Assembly: GCF_013344475.1 (NCBI RefSeq) | Contig: NZ_JABUOU010000002.1 | Coordinates: 470,811 to 534,810, forward strand | Direction: 5' to 3' | DNA length: 64,000 nt | From: Martelella limonii | GTDB lineage: Bacteria; Pseudomonadota; Alphaproteobacteria; Rhizobiales; Rhizobiaceae | In this document: positions 20,038-28,913 of the stretch, in pieces | Layout: every line of letters starts with the position of its first letter | How positions within the stretch are numbered: the stretch's first letter is position 1 | Notes under the pieces: generated by a model | Database searches by the model: none | What the model saw: the letters and a program-made list of their open reading frames with translations, nothing else | What the model was told of the DNA's origin: nothing | Translations under genes and position numbers: made by a program

Positions 20038-21102
20038 ATGAAACTCTTCGAATGCGATCATTGCGGACAGACTGTCTATTTCGACAATGACACCTGCGTG
20101 GCTTGCGGCCATCGCCTGGGCTTTGCACCGAGCGATCTGGCCATCTATGCCCTCAAACAGGCTGAGGGTGATATCTGGTACAAGGCGAATGACCGGAGCA
20201 GGAAGTTCCGTCTTTGCGAGAACACAAAGATCGGCGTTTGCAACTGGCTGGTGGATGAAGGCGAGGACGAGACCTTCTGCGTTTCCTGCCGTCACAACAA
20301 TTTGATTCCCGATACCACGACGGAGATCGGGCTTGACCGCATGCGCCGCATCTGCGCCGCCGAACGGCATCTTTTCTATTCGCTGCTGCGTTGGAACGTT
20401 GCGACGCCGACGCGCAAGCAGGACCCTGAAAGCGGTCTTGTCTTCGACTTCCTCGAAGACACGGTTTCACCGGACGGGACGGTTACGCCTGCCATGACCG
20501 GCCACGAGGACGGTCTGATTTCGCTGCGCGTTGCCGAAGCCGACCACGTCACGCGCGAAATCATCCGCGACCAGATGAACGAGCCCTACCGGACGATGCT
20601 CGGTCATTTCCGCCATGAGGTCGGCCACTATATCTGGGACAGGCTGGTGCGCGACGGCGGACGTCTTGAAGACTATCGTCAGCTCTTCGGCGACGAGCGC
20701 GAAGACTACCAGGAAGCGCTCCAGCGTCATTATGAAAACGGGCCGAGGCCTGATTGGCCGGAGCATCATGTCAGCGCCTATGCCTCCACCCATCCCTGGG
20801 AGGATTTCGCGGAAAGCTTTGCCCATGCGCTTCATATCGTGGACACGCTGGAAACGGCCCGGTCGTTCGGCCTTGCCGTCGACGACGCCAAGCTTGCGCC
20901 TTTGGGCGACCCCTATAAATGCGCTGATGGCGAACGTCTTGCCGCCGCATGGATTCCGTTGACCATCGCGATGAACGCGATCCATCGCTCCATGGGGCAG
21001 AGGGATTTCTATCCCTTCGTCCTCACGCCGGATATCGTCACCAAGATCGATTACATCATCTCGCTGATGAACGGTCGGCGGCCGACGGCGAAGGCCGCCT
21101 GA
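20038..21102 (+). CDS. Zinc-ribbon putative metallopeptidase
   Basis: A 354-residue protein. The N-terminus is a zinc ribbon with two CxxC pairs (FECDHCGQTVYFDNDTCVACG), and a second cysteine set follows (CENTKIGVCNWL and CVSCRHNN). The peptidase core has an HExxH motif in HFRHEVGHYIWDRLV and the downstream acidic region WEDFAESFAHALHIVDT, fitting a gluzincin-like site. This architecture matches the zinc-binding metallopeptidase family of PF15887 type found across proteobacteria. Substrate and role are unknown. A ribosome-binding site is present (GCGAGGCCCCC). A hairpin follows the stop codon. Confidence 0.82.
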   Translation: MKLFECDHCGQTVYFDNDTCVACGHRLGFAPSDLAIYALKQAEGDIWYKANDRSRKFRLCENTKIGVCNWLVDEGEDETFCVSCRHNNLIPDTTTEIGLDRMRRICAAERHLFYSLLRWNVATPTRKQDPESGLVFDFLEDTVSPDGTVTPAMTGHEDGLISLRVAEADHVTREIIRDQMNEPYRTMLGHFRHEVGHYIWDRLVRDGGRLEDYRQLFGDEREDYQEALQRHYENGPRPDWPEHHVSAYASTHPWEDFAESFAHALHIVDTLETARSFGLAVDDAKLAPLGDPYKCADGERLAAAWIPLTIAMNAIHRSMGQRDFYPFVLTPDIVTKIDYIISLMNGRRPTAKAA

Positions 21103-21116
21103 ACCGAAGCAACGGC

Positions 21117-21156
21117 ACGCCGATCCCCGTTTGCTGAAAACGGGAATCGGCCTTTT
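21117..21156 (+). terminator. Terminator after the metallopeptidase gene
   Basis: An imperfect long stem (GCCGAT-C-CCCGTTT with AAACGGG-A-ATCGGC) is followed by CTTTTG. A second short inverted repeat (21171-21177 with 21191-21197) follows and may serve the convergent lipoprotein gene. Confidence 0.65.
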
Positions 21157-21326
21157 GCGGAACTTGAAAGGACCGGGCGCTCCGAAGACCCCCGGTCCTT
21201 CATCAATAGACCTACGAGGCTTGGAGCCCGACCGGACGCGCGAAAACGCTTTGAACGGCCTTCATTTCTGCCTGGCCGCTGATTCGCTTTCGCCGACCGC
21301 GCTCTCTCCGGCGCCTGCCGTAAGGC

Positions 21327-21863
21327 TTACTTCGCGATTCCGATGCGGACCGCGGTGTTCGGGCTTGCCGTCAGCGGCACGGGCAGATTGTCGGCGCGGA
21401 ACAGGAACTGCGTGGACAGGCCGTCTGCTGGCAGAGTCACCTGCTGCTGGATCACCTCCGAATAGACTGCGACGTCGCCATCCACCACCTCGACACGAAC
21501 CGGAACGGTATAGGAGCCGGGCTTTGCCTTGGGGCCGCCGACGAGACGGCCGACAACGGAGATCTGCTCGATCAGCTTGTCGCCCGTGGGGGCGGGACCA
21601 CAGGTCCGGCTGAACTCGCCGAGCGACACCTGATAGACGAGATTTTCCGGCGCATCGGAATTGGCTGGCGCATAGATTCGGCGGAACGCCACGTCGTCAT
21701 CGAGCATCACCGGCGGGCAGAGCTTCGTCAGCGCCGTCAGGTTGACGCCGGGCGTGACCGGGCGCGCGGGCGTCGCCTCCGGCTCGGACGACGTGGTAGA
21801 GCAGGCAGCCAATGCCGAAACGGCAAGAACGGCCGCCACGCGGCGGGTAGTGCGAAATGACAC
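21327..21863 (-). CDS. Putative outer-membrane lipoprotein of unknown function
   Basis: A 178-residue protein. The signal peptide ends in a lipobox (VSALAAC, with Cys as lipidation site), followed by a Ser/Thr/Pro linker. The rest is a predicted beta-rich domain containing two cysteines (LTKLCPPVM and EFSRTCGPAP). No enzyme motif was seen. Similar small lipoproteins of unknown function are common in Rhizobiales next to thrC. It is divergent from thrC. Confidence 0.75.
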   Translation of the reverse strand: MSFRTTRRVAAVLAVSALAACSTTSSEPEATPARPVTPGVNLTALTKLCPPVMLDDDVAFRRIYAPANSDAPENLVYQVSLGEFSRTCGPAPTGDKLIEQISVVGRLVGGPKAKPGSYTVPVRVEVVDGDVAVYSEVIQQQVTLPADGLSTQFLFRADNLPVPLTASPNTAVRIGIAK

Positions 21864-22048
21864 GGCTAAACTTCCTTTCCTCTCTCAAGGGCTTTGCAAC
21901 CCCTCCGGCTTTGTTTTATATCAGCGCCAACACAGATTGTCTGGTTGACCGCCCCCTCATCTCCGTCCGAACGGTCTTAACAGGTAAGGCCAAAGCCTGC
22001 CACAAGCTAGACAATTTCCGGATTCTGGCAAGCACAAAGGGGCTTTGC

Positions 22049-23437
22049 GTGGACTATATTTCTACTCGCGGCGAGGCGCCTGTCCTCGGATTTTCAGATG
22101 CGGTTCTGGCCGGCCTTGCTGAGGATGGCGGGCTTTATTTGCCGCGCGAATGGCCCTATCTGCCCGCAGACAGCGTACGCGCGCTGCGCGGCAAGTCCTA
22201 TCAGGATATCGCCTTTGCCATCATCAAGCCGTTCATCGACGGCGAGATCGAAGACGGCGAACTGAAGGCGATGATCGATGATGCCTACGCGACCTTCCGC
22301 CACGAGGCCGTGACGCCGCTGGTGCAGAGCGGCGCCAACCGCTTCACGCTGGAATTGTTCCATGGCTCGACGCTGGCCTTCAAGGACGTCGCCATGCAGC
22401 TTCTCGCCCGGCTGATGGACCATGTGCTGGCCAAGCGTGGCCAGCGGGCAACGATCGTCGGCGCAACGTCGGGCGATACCGGCGGCGCTGCAATCGATGC
22501 ATTTGCGGCAAGCACCCGCACCGACATCTTCATCCTGTTCCCCCACGGCAAGGTTTCGCCCGTCCAGCAGCGGCAGATGACCACGCTTGGCGCCGAAAAT
22601 GTTCACGCCATCGCCGTCGAAGGCCATTTCGACGACTGCCAGAACCTGGTGAAGGCGATGTTCGCCGATACCGTGTTCCGCAACGAGGTGAAGCTTTCCG
22701 GCGTCAACTCGATCAACTGGGCGCGGATCATGGCGCAGGTGGTGTATTACTTCACCGCCGGCATCGCGCTTGGCGCGCCGGACCGCGCGATCGACTTCAC
22801 TGTGCCCACCGGCAATTTCGGCGATATCTTCGCGGGCTATGTCGCCTCGAAGATGGGGCTGCCCGTCGGAAGGCTGGTGATTGCCACCAACGAGAACGAT
22901 ATTCTCGCCCGCACGCTTGAGACCGGGCGCTACGAGATGCGGGGCGTGGAGGCAACCACCTCGCCGTCGATGGATATCCAGATCTCGTCGAATTTCGAGC
23001 GTCTTCTGTTCGAGGCCAGTGGTCGCGACAGCGACTATGTGCGCCGCGCCATGGCGAGCCTTAAGCAGTCCGGAGCCTTCGATATCGAGGAAAAGACGCT
23101 TGCCGAGATCCGCAAGCTGTTTGCCGCCGGCCGCACCGACCAGAAGGCCGCCGCCGCCGAGATCGAGCGCTCCCTGCGGGACACCGGCGTGTTGATCGAT
23201 CCCCACACGGCCGTCGCCGTTTCCGTAGCCAGAGACCATCAGCGCACCGAAAACCCGATGGTTGTGCTGTCGACCGCGCATCCGGCAAAATTCCCCGACG
23301 CCGTAAAATCTGCAAGCGGTATTGACCCGGCGCTTCCCGCGTGGCTTGCTGGCCTGATGGACAAGGAGGAGCGTTTCAGTGTCCTTTCTCCCGAGCTCGA
23401 TGCCATCGAGGCGTTCATTCGCCAGGGAATCGCTTGA
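22049..23437 (+). CDS. thrC: Threonine synthase
   Basis: A 462-residue PLP enzyme that converts O-phosphohomoserine to threonine. The PLP-lysine motif is HGSTLAFKDVAMQLL. SGDTGGAAIDAF is the phosphate-binding loop, and VPTGNFGDIFAGY is also family-typical. The start is GTG at 22049 behind AAAGGGG; the frame is open another 64 codons upstream but without family similarity. It provides the step after ThrB (14.8 kb), although the genes are not adjacent. The M16 peptidase gene follows after 34 bases. Confidence 0.95.
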   Translation: MDYISTRGEAPVLGFSDAVLAGLAEDGGLYLPREWPYLPADSVRALRGKSYQDIAFAIIKPFIDGEIEDGELKAMIDDAYATFRHEAVTPLVQSGANRFTLELFHGSTLAFKDVAMQLLARLMDHVLAKRGQRATIVGATSGDTGGAAIDAFAASTRTDIFILFPHGKVSPVQQRQMTTLGAENVHAIAVEGHFDDCQNLVKAMFADTVFRNEVKLSGVNSINWARIMAQVVYYFTAGIALGAPDRAIDFTVPTGNFGDIFAGYVASKMGLPVGRLVIATNENDILARTLETGRYEMRGVEATTSPSMDIQISSNFERLLFEASGRDSDYVRRAMASLKQSGAFDIEEKTLAEIRKLFAAGRTDQKAAAAEIERSLRDTGVLIDPHTAVAVSVARDHQRTENPMVVLSTAHPAKFPDAVKSASGIDPALPAWLAGLMDKEERFSVLSPELDAIEAFIRQGIA

Positions 23438-23471
23438 GGCTGAGCACTGAACAACACGAAGGCAGGACCGC

Positions 23472-24770
23472 ATGACAGTAGAGTACACCCGGCTTTCATC
23501 CGGGTTGACCGTCGTTACCCAGAACATGCCGCATATCGAGAGCGTCGCGATCGGAACCTGGATCAAGTCCGGTTCCCGCAACGAATTGCATGACGAGCAT
23601 GGCATCGCCCACCTTCTGGAACACATGGCCTTCAAGGGCACCAAGCGCCGTACGGCGCGCCAGATCGCGGAAGAGATCGAAAATGTGGGGGGCGAGGTCA
23701 ACGCCGCCACATCGACCGAAACCACGTCCTATTACTGCCGCGTTCTGAAAGACCATCTCCCTCTCGCCGTCGATATCCTTGCCGATATCCTGACCGGCTC
23801 CGCCTTCGATGAAGACGAGCTGGCGCGCGAAAAGAACGTGATCATGCAGGAGATCGGCGCGGCGAGCGACATGCCGGACGATGTCGTCTTCGACAATTTC
23901 GCCGGTGCCGCCTTCCGCGACCAGACCATCGGCCGCCCGATCCTCGGAACGCCGGACACCGTCATGGCCTTCACGCCCGATGACATCCGCCGCTACCTTG
24001 CCCGAAACTACACCACCGACCGCATCTTCATCGTCGCCACCGGCGCGGTCGACCATCAGGTGTTTGCGCGGATGGTCGAGGATCGTTTCGCGGCGCTTCC
24101 CCGCAAGCCCGAAACGCCGCCGCAGATGGAAACGGCGATCTATACCGGCGGCGAAGTGCGCGAGTTGCGCACGCTTTCGGATGCGCAGGTGATCCTTGGC
24201 TTCGAGGGCCCTGCCTATCACGCGCAGGACTTCTACTGCTCGCAGATCCTCGCCAATATCCTTGGCGGCGGCATGTCATCGCGTCTGTTTCAGGAAGTGC
24301 GCGAAATCCGTGGCCTCTGTTACTCAGTCTATGCCTTCCACTGGGGCTTTTCCGATTCCGGCGTGTTTGCCGTCCACGCGGCAACGGGCGGCGAGCAGCT
24401 TCCCGAACTGATGCCGGTGATCGTGGATGAGCTGCAGCGCGCCGCCGATCGGTTCGACGAAAGCGAGATCGAACGGGCGCGCCAGCAGATCAGGGCCCAG
24501 CTTCTGATGGGCCAGGAAAGCGCGTCGGCGCGCGCCGGACAGATCGCCCGCCAGGTGATGTTGTGGGGACGGCCGATCCCGAACGAGGAGATGATGCTTC
24601 GCATCGAGAACATCACCCCGAAACGCCTGACCGATCTTGCCGGACGCTGTTTCTACGATGCGCCTCCGACCCTTTCCGCCATCGGTCCGCTCGAGCACCT
24701 CGCCTCCCTGGAAGAGATCGCGGGCAGCCTTTCCTTCAATCAGAAGCAGGCGGTGAATGCTGGGCGGTAA
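23472..24770 (+). CDS. M16 family zinc peptidase (mitochondrial processing peptidase-like)
   Basis: A 432-residue pitrilysin-family protease of the mitochondrial processing peptidase beta type. The inverted zinc motif HxxEH is in HLLEHMAFKGTKRR. ENVGGEVNAATSTETT and the downstream glutamate region (DVVFDNFAG, FRDQTIGRPILG) match processing-peptidase relatives. The glycine-rich loop region ANILGGGMSSRLFQEVRE is present. The thrC-M16 order is a stable feature of alphaproteobacteria. Its native substrate is unknown. ATG follows AGGCAGGACCGC. The next gene starts seven bases after its stop. Confidence 0.93.
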   Translation: MTVEYTRLSSGLTVVTQNMPHIESVAIGTWIKSGSRNELHDEHGIAHLLEHMAFKGTKRRTARQIAEEIENVGGEVNAATSTETTSYYCRVLKDHLPLAVDILADILTGSAFDEDELAREKNVIMQEIGAASDMPDDVVFDNFAGAAFRDQTIGRPILGTPDTVMAFTPDDIRRYLARNYTTDRIFIVATGAVDHQVFARMVEDRFAALPRKPETPPQMETAIYTGGEVRELRTLSDAQVILGFEGPAYHAQDFYCSQILANILGGGMSSRLFQEVREIRGLCYSVYAFHWGFSDSGVFAVHAATGGEQLPELMPVIVDELQRAADRFDESEIERARQQIRAQLLMGQESASARAGQIARQVMLWGRPIPNEEMMLRIENITPKRLTDLAGRCFYDAPPTLSAIGPLEHLASLEEIAGSLSFNQKQAVNAGR

Positions 24771-24776
24771 GCCGAC

Positions 24777-25430
24777 ATGGCGCGAAAGCTCACGCGCCCC
24801 CGTCTCGAAGCCGCCGGAGTAGCCTGCGTGCTTGCGTTGCTGACTTCGCCGCGCGCGCGCCGGCGTCACAGGTTTGCGCTGCAATCGGCAAGCCACATGC
24901 TCCGGCTTCCGAGAGCATCGGATTACGGCGCCTGGCACAAGCTCAGAACCGAAAGCCGTGATTTTCTGCAGCCCTGGGAGCCCGTCTGGAGCGCCGAGGA
25001 GATGACGCGGAACAGCTTCCGCAAGCGTATAGAGCGCGTAAACCTGGAGTTCGACGCAGGGTCGAGTATCCAGCTTTTCATCTTCCAGAAAGATCCCGAG
25101 AGACTTATCGGCGGCATCACGATCGGCCTTATCCGCCGGGGCGTCGCGCAAATGTGCATGCTCGGATACTGGATGGGCGAACAATATGCGGGCAAAGGTC
25201 ATATGTTCGCCGCACTTCAACTCGTAATTCGCTATATCTTCGATGAACTGAGGTTGCACCGCATCGAGGCCGCCTGTATCCCCACCAACATGCGCAGCGC
25301 TTCGCTGCTGCAAAAGGCCGGGTTCCGGAAGGAAGGGTACTTGCACAAATATCTGCGCATCAACGGCCAGTGGCAGGATCATCAGCTCTTCGCCCTGATC
25401 AAAGAAGAAGACGTCCGCAAAGGGAATTGA
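24777..25430 (+). CDS. RimJ/RimL-like GNAT N-acetyltransferase
   Basis: A 217-residue protein. After a basic N-terminal extension of about 40 residues comes the RimJ/RimL pattern: LRLPRASDYGAWHKLR, RDFLQPWEPVW, GYWMGEQYAGKGHMFAALQL (acetyl-CoA loop) and IEAACIPTNMRSASLLQKAG. Relatives acetylate N-terminal residues of ribosomal or other proteins. The extension is atypical in sequence, so the true start may differ. It lies seven bases after the M16 gene and nine before the GGDEF-EAL gene, so the set is probably one operon. Confidence 0.85.
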   Translation: MARKLTRPRLEAAGVACVLALLTSPRARRRHRFALQSASHMLRLPRASDYGAWHKLRTESRDFLQPWEPVWSAEEMTRNSFRKRIERVNLEFDAGSSIQLFIFQKDPERLIGGITIGLIRRGVAQMCMLGYWMGEQYAGKGHMFAALQLVIRYIFDELRLHRIEAACIPTNMRSASLLQKAGFRKEGYLHKYLRINGQWQDHQLFALIKEEDVRKGN

Positions 25431-25439
25431 AGACCACCC

Positions 25440-28316
25440 ATGCCAATCATTCCCTTCCGGTTCGGCCGACAGCTTCTGGCGCATCTTTTCGCATTCTTCG
25501 TCATGATCGCGTGTGCCCTTCCGGCCCTGGCGCTGGAACCGGTCGAGGTTTCGCGCGGCGATGTCGCTATCGATCTCACCAATCAGGTCGAGCTTTACCC
25601 CAACCAGGGGGAGAGCTTCCAGATTTCGACCGTTCCCGACACCAACGGCATCCGCCGCCGTATCGAGGTGCGCGCCAATGGTGGATCGCATAGCGGAGAC
25701 TGGGCGGTTTTTTCGCTTGCCAACGTGTCCGACGAACAGCTTGACCGGCTGATCGTCGCACCGCATTTCCGGCTCGCCGATTCCGGTCTGTTCTGGCCGG
25801 ATCTCGGATCGTCGCGGATCGAGGCGATCACGCCGAGCGAGGGCTTTGCGCTGACAAGGGTGAAGAGCGACGACGCCGACGTGTTTTCGATCACGCTCAA
25901 TCCGGGCGCGGTGATCACCTTTGTTGCCGAGCTCAACACGGCCGAACTCCCGCAGCTCTACATGTGGGAGCCCGAGGCCTACAAGGACACCGAGAACGCC
26001 TTCACGCTCTATCACGGCGTGGTGCTGGGCATCGCTGGCCTTCTCGCCGTGTTCCTCAGCATCCTGTTCGTCGTCAAGGGCACCTCTGTGTTGCCGGCAA
26101 CGGCAATGCTTGCCTGGTCGGTGCTGCTATATGTTGCGATCGATTTCAATTTCCTGAACCAGATCATACCGTTATCGGCAAGCGATCAACGAATATGGCG
26201 GGCAAGTGCGGACGTGGCGATCGCGTTCTCGCTGGTGGTGTTCCTGTTTACCTATCTCAATCTCGCCCGCTGGCATGCGCAGCTCGGCTACGGCATGGCG
26301 GCCTGGGGCGTGCTGCTGATGGCGCTGTTCGGCGTCGCGCTGTTCGACCCGTCGGCTGCTGCCGGCATTGCACGCGTCTCCTTCGCGGCAACCGTGATCG
26401 CCGGCATCGTGCTGATGCTCTATCTCAGCATAAGGCGCTATGACCGCGCCATCCTGCTGGTGCCGGCCTGGGCGCTGATCGTCGCCTGGCTGTTTGCCGC
26501 CTATATGACGATCACCGGCCGGATCGACAACGACATCGTCCAGCCCGCACTTGACGGCGGCATGGTGCTGATCGTGCTGCTGCTCGGCTTTACGGTGATC
26601 CAGCATTCGTTTGCGGGCGGCGTTTACCAGCCGGGGCTTTTCTCCGATCTCGAGCGCCAGGCACTTGCCTTCCTCGGAACGGACGCAACGGTCTGGGACT
26701 GGGATGTGGGCCGCGACAGGATCGTGACCGAACCCGATTTCGCACCCAAGCTCGGCCTCTCCCCCGGCGCGCTCAACGGTCCGGCGCGCACGTGGCTGCA
26801 ATATCTGCATCCCGCCGACCGCGACCGGTTCCGCTCCACGCTCGACATGTTCCTCGAATGGCGTCGCGGGCGGCTGAAGCTGGAATTCCGGGTGCGCGCC
26901 AATGACGGCCACTATCATTTCATGATGATCCGCGCCCGGCCCGTGCTCAGCACGGACGGCGAGGTGATCCGCTGCGTCGGCACGCTCAGCGACCAGACCG
27001 ACCAGAAGGTCTCGACCCAGCGCCTGCTGCAGGATGCGGTGATCGACAATCTGACCGGCCTGCCCAATCACACCATCCTGATCGACCGGCTGCAATCGCT
27101 GATCGCCATGTCCGAGGCGTCTCCCCATTTCCGCCCGACACTGATCGTCGCCGATATCGACCGGTTCAAGGAAATCAACGAGACGCTGGGCTTTGCCGCC
27201 GGCGACAACATCCTGATCGCGCTCACCCGCCGGATTCAGCGGCTGCTGAAGCCCGAGGACACGCTCTCGCGCATCTGGGGCACGAGTTTCGCCATCATCC
27301 TGCAATCGCAGCATGATGCCGATGCGGTGGCCGAATTCACCGACGCGCTGACGTCGGCGATCGACGTGCCGATCACCTTCGAAAACCGCGAGATCACGCT
27401 GACGGCAGCGATCGGCATCGCCTCCTGGCACAACGACCACGAGACCGCCGAAGCCTTCCTCGAGGATGCACGCCTCGCCATGTTGCGGGCCAAGCGCATG
27501 GGCGGCAATGCCGTGGAAACCTACCGCCCGGCGCTCAGAATGCTCGATGACGAGCGCAAGCAGATGCAAACCGATCTCGGCCGCGCAATCGACCGTCAGG
27601 AAATGGCGGTGCTCTATCGCCCGGTGGTCAAGTTCGAAGGCCAGAAGCTTGCCGGATTCCGCTGCATGCTGGCCTGGAAACATCCGCAGCGCGGCGATGT
27701 CAGCGCCGGCGAGATTTTCGAACTCAGCCGCGAAAACGGACGTGCGGCGGAGCTGACCCTCTACACCGCCCGGCAGGCGGCGAACGATCTTGCCTCCTGG
27801 CAGCAAGCCGCAGCCAATGTCCGCCCCTTCGTGATGATCGAACTCAACTGCAACGAGATGCTGCGCACCAGCACGCTGATCGAGCTGGAAAGCATCGTGC
27901 GCGAATCCGAGGCCGCGCCGCGCCAGTTCGTGTTCTCCATACCGGAAGATATCGTCCAGTCCGCGCCGGAACAGGCTAAGCTTGCGCTTCAGTATCTGCG
28001 CTCGATCGGCGCCGGCGTGACACTCTCCGGCTTCGGCAACGGCCATGGTTCGCTGACGCTCCTGAAGAACTTCCGGTTCGACGCGACCTATATCGACAGC
28101 CAGATCTTCAAGATCAGCCAGGAGCCGCAGACGGATATCATCCGGGCGTTCACCGAGCTTGGGGACAAGCTTGGCACCGCCATCGGGATTTCCGATCTGA
28201 GCAGCGAAAGCGATGCCACGGCCTTCATGGAATCAGGCTGCGCTTACGCCACCGGCCCGCTCTACGGCGCCGCCATTCCCTCATCCACTGCAGTCAGGCT
28301 GCTGCGCGAGATCTAG
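25440..28316 (+). CDS. Membrane PAS-GGDEF-EAL protein with both catalytic sites degenerate
   Basis: A 958-residue protein: signal peptide (to about residue 30), a periplasmic beta-rich region to about 185, some seven transmembrane helices (about 195-400), a PAS domain (about 415-525, YLHPADRDRF and FRVRANDGHYHF), a GGDEF domain (about 540-690) and an EAL domain (about 710-955). The layout resembles 7TMR-DISM receptors. The GGDEF signature is WGTSF at 613-617. The EAL triplet is RCM at 741-743, and the usual DDFG is SGFG at 863-866. It is therefore unlikely to make or cleave c-di-GMP and may bind it, another ligand or a protein partner. It is the last gene of the thrC run. Confidence 0.9.
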   Translation: MPIIPFRFGRQLLAHLFAFFVMIACALPALALEPVEVSRGDVAIDLTNQVELYPNQGESFQISTVPDTNGIRRRIEVRANGGSHSGDWAVFSLANVSDEQLDRLIVAPHFRLADSGLFWPDLGSSRIEAITPSEGFALTRVKSDDADVFSITLNPGAVITFVAELNTAELPQLYMWEPEAYKDTENAFTLYHGVVLGIAGLLAVFLSILFVVKGTSVLPATAMLAWSVLLYVAIDFNFLNQIIPLSASDQRIWRASADVAIAFSLVVFLFTYLNLARWHAQLGYGMAAWGVLLMALFGVALFDPSAAAGIARVSFAATVIAGIVLMLYLSIRRYDRAILLVPAWALIVAWLFAAYMTITGRIDNDIVQPALDGGMVLIVLLLGFTVIQHSFAGGVYQPGLFSDLERQALAFLGTDATVWDWDVGRDRIVTEPDFAPKLGLSPGALNGPARTWLQYLHPADRDRFRSTLDMFLEWRRGRLKLEFRVRANDGHYHFMMIRARPVLSTDGEVIRCVGTLSDQTDQKVSTQRLLQDAVIDNLTGLPNHTILIDRLQSLIAMSEASPHFRPTLIVADIDRFKEINETLGFAAGDNILIALTRRIQRLLKPEDTLSRIWGTSFAIILQSQHDADAVAEFTDALTSAIDVPITFENREITLTAAIGIASWHNDHETAEAFLEDARLAMLRAKRMGGNAVETYRPALRMLDDERKQMQTDLGRAIDRQEMAVLYRPVVKFEGQKLAGFRCMLAWKHPQRGDVSAGEIFELSRENGRAAELTLYTARQAANDLASWQQAAANVRPFVMIELNCNEMLRTSTLIELESIVRESEAAPRQFVFSIPEDIVQSAPEQAKLALQYLRSIGAGVTLSGFGNGHGSLTLLKNFRFDATYIDSQIFKISQEPQTDIIRAFTELGDKLGTAIGISDLSSESDATAFMESGCAYATGPLYGAAIPSSTAVRLLREI

Positions 28317-28495
28317 ATGGTCTCTGCGTTTGCCGAGAACGCCGCCTGGGGCTGATACGCCAGCCCTGAAGGCGTGCGCGGGCCAAAGCGCGGGATGTCC
28401 GTGATAGGCAACGGGTTTCTCCCGACAAGCTGATCACCGCCGCCGGAAACTGAGGTGGCGTTCTTCCTGCTTGAAGAGGCAGAGTTCCAGAGCAT
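28313..28495 (-). CDS. Possible small protein convergent with the GGDEF-EAL gene
   Basis: A 60-codon frame whose stop overlaps the stop of the GGDEF-EAL gene. Its second half has G/C-ending codons like its neighbours (PRFGPRTPSGLAYQPQAAFS), which argues weakly for coding. There is no clear ribosome-binding site and no recognised family. It could equally be chance. Confidence 0.25.
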   Translation of the reverse strand: MLWNSASSSRKNATSVSGGGDQLVGRNPLPITDIPRFGPRTPSGLAYQPQAAFSANAETI

Positions 28496-28864
28496 CCGTC
28501 TATCGCAGGCCTCATCCGCGGCATGCTGCGGTCGATCCGAGTGACCCTGGAGCCGGGATGTTGTGTGACGGGGCTATTCTCAAGACGGCTGGCTCGTCAG
28601 GGCAGGCGGGTGACAAGGGGTCCAAGAGTGCAGGGCCTAGACTGCTGGCGGTCACATGAGCTTGCTCGCGCCGTGGCAACCCTGTTCGCCCTCACGGGCA
28701 TCATCCTCTCACTCGGCCCGCGGCAAGACAGATATATGCACGGCATCAAGAAATGAAGGCTGCATCCACGTGCATGCTCACCGTCGATGCTCGGGGCAAG
28801 TCCGACGATGACGCCTCGGCAGGTGTCGGCATCAATCAACCCCCCTGAGGCTGTCACCTCTTCG
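28496..28864. other. Non-coding stretch between the GGDEF-EAL and gpr genes
   Basis: About 370 bases with no convincing gene. Short frames on both strands have poor codon use and no family likeness. No tRNA or known structured RNA was recognised. Confidence 0.5.
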
Positions 28865-28893
28865 AAAAAAAAGGCGGCCACATGGGCCGCCTT
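28865..28893 (-). terminator. Rho-independent terminator of the gpr homologue
   Basis: On the minus strand a perfect 9-bp stem AAGGCGGCC / GGCCGCCTT (28885-28893 with 28871-28879) is followed by a run of at least seven T. It lies about 20 bases after the stop codon of the giant coiled-coil gene. Confidence 0.9.
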
Positions 28894-28913
28894 GTTACGT
28901 TCGACGCGCGCTA

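Noticed and set aside
21131..21613. A 160-codon plus-strand frame over the lipoprotein gene
   Set aside because: Arg/Ser/Pro-rich composition typical of a shadow frame. The minus-strand lipoprotein has a lipobox and signal peptide.
26172..28046. A 624-codon open frame on the minus strand opposite the GGDEF-EAL gene
   Set aside because: It shows no recognisable domain. The plus-strand protein has ordered PAS, GGDEF and EAL domains.
28597..28881. A 94-codon frame on the minus strand upstream of the GGDEF-EAL end
   Set aside because: Its start lies inside the gpr terminator hairpin and the codon use is unlike neighbouring genes.
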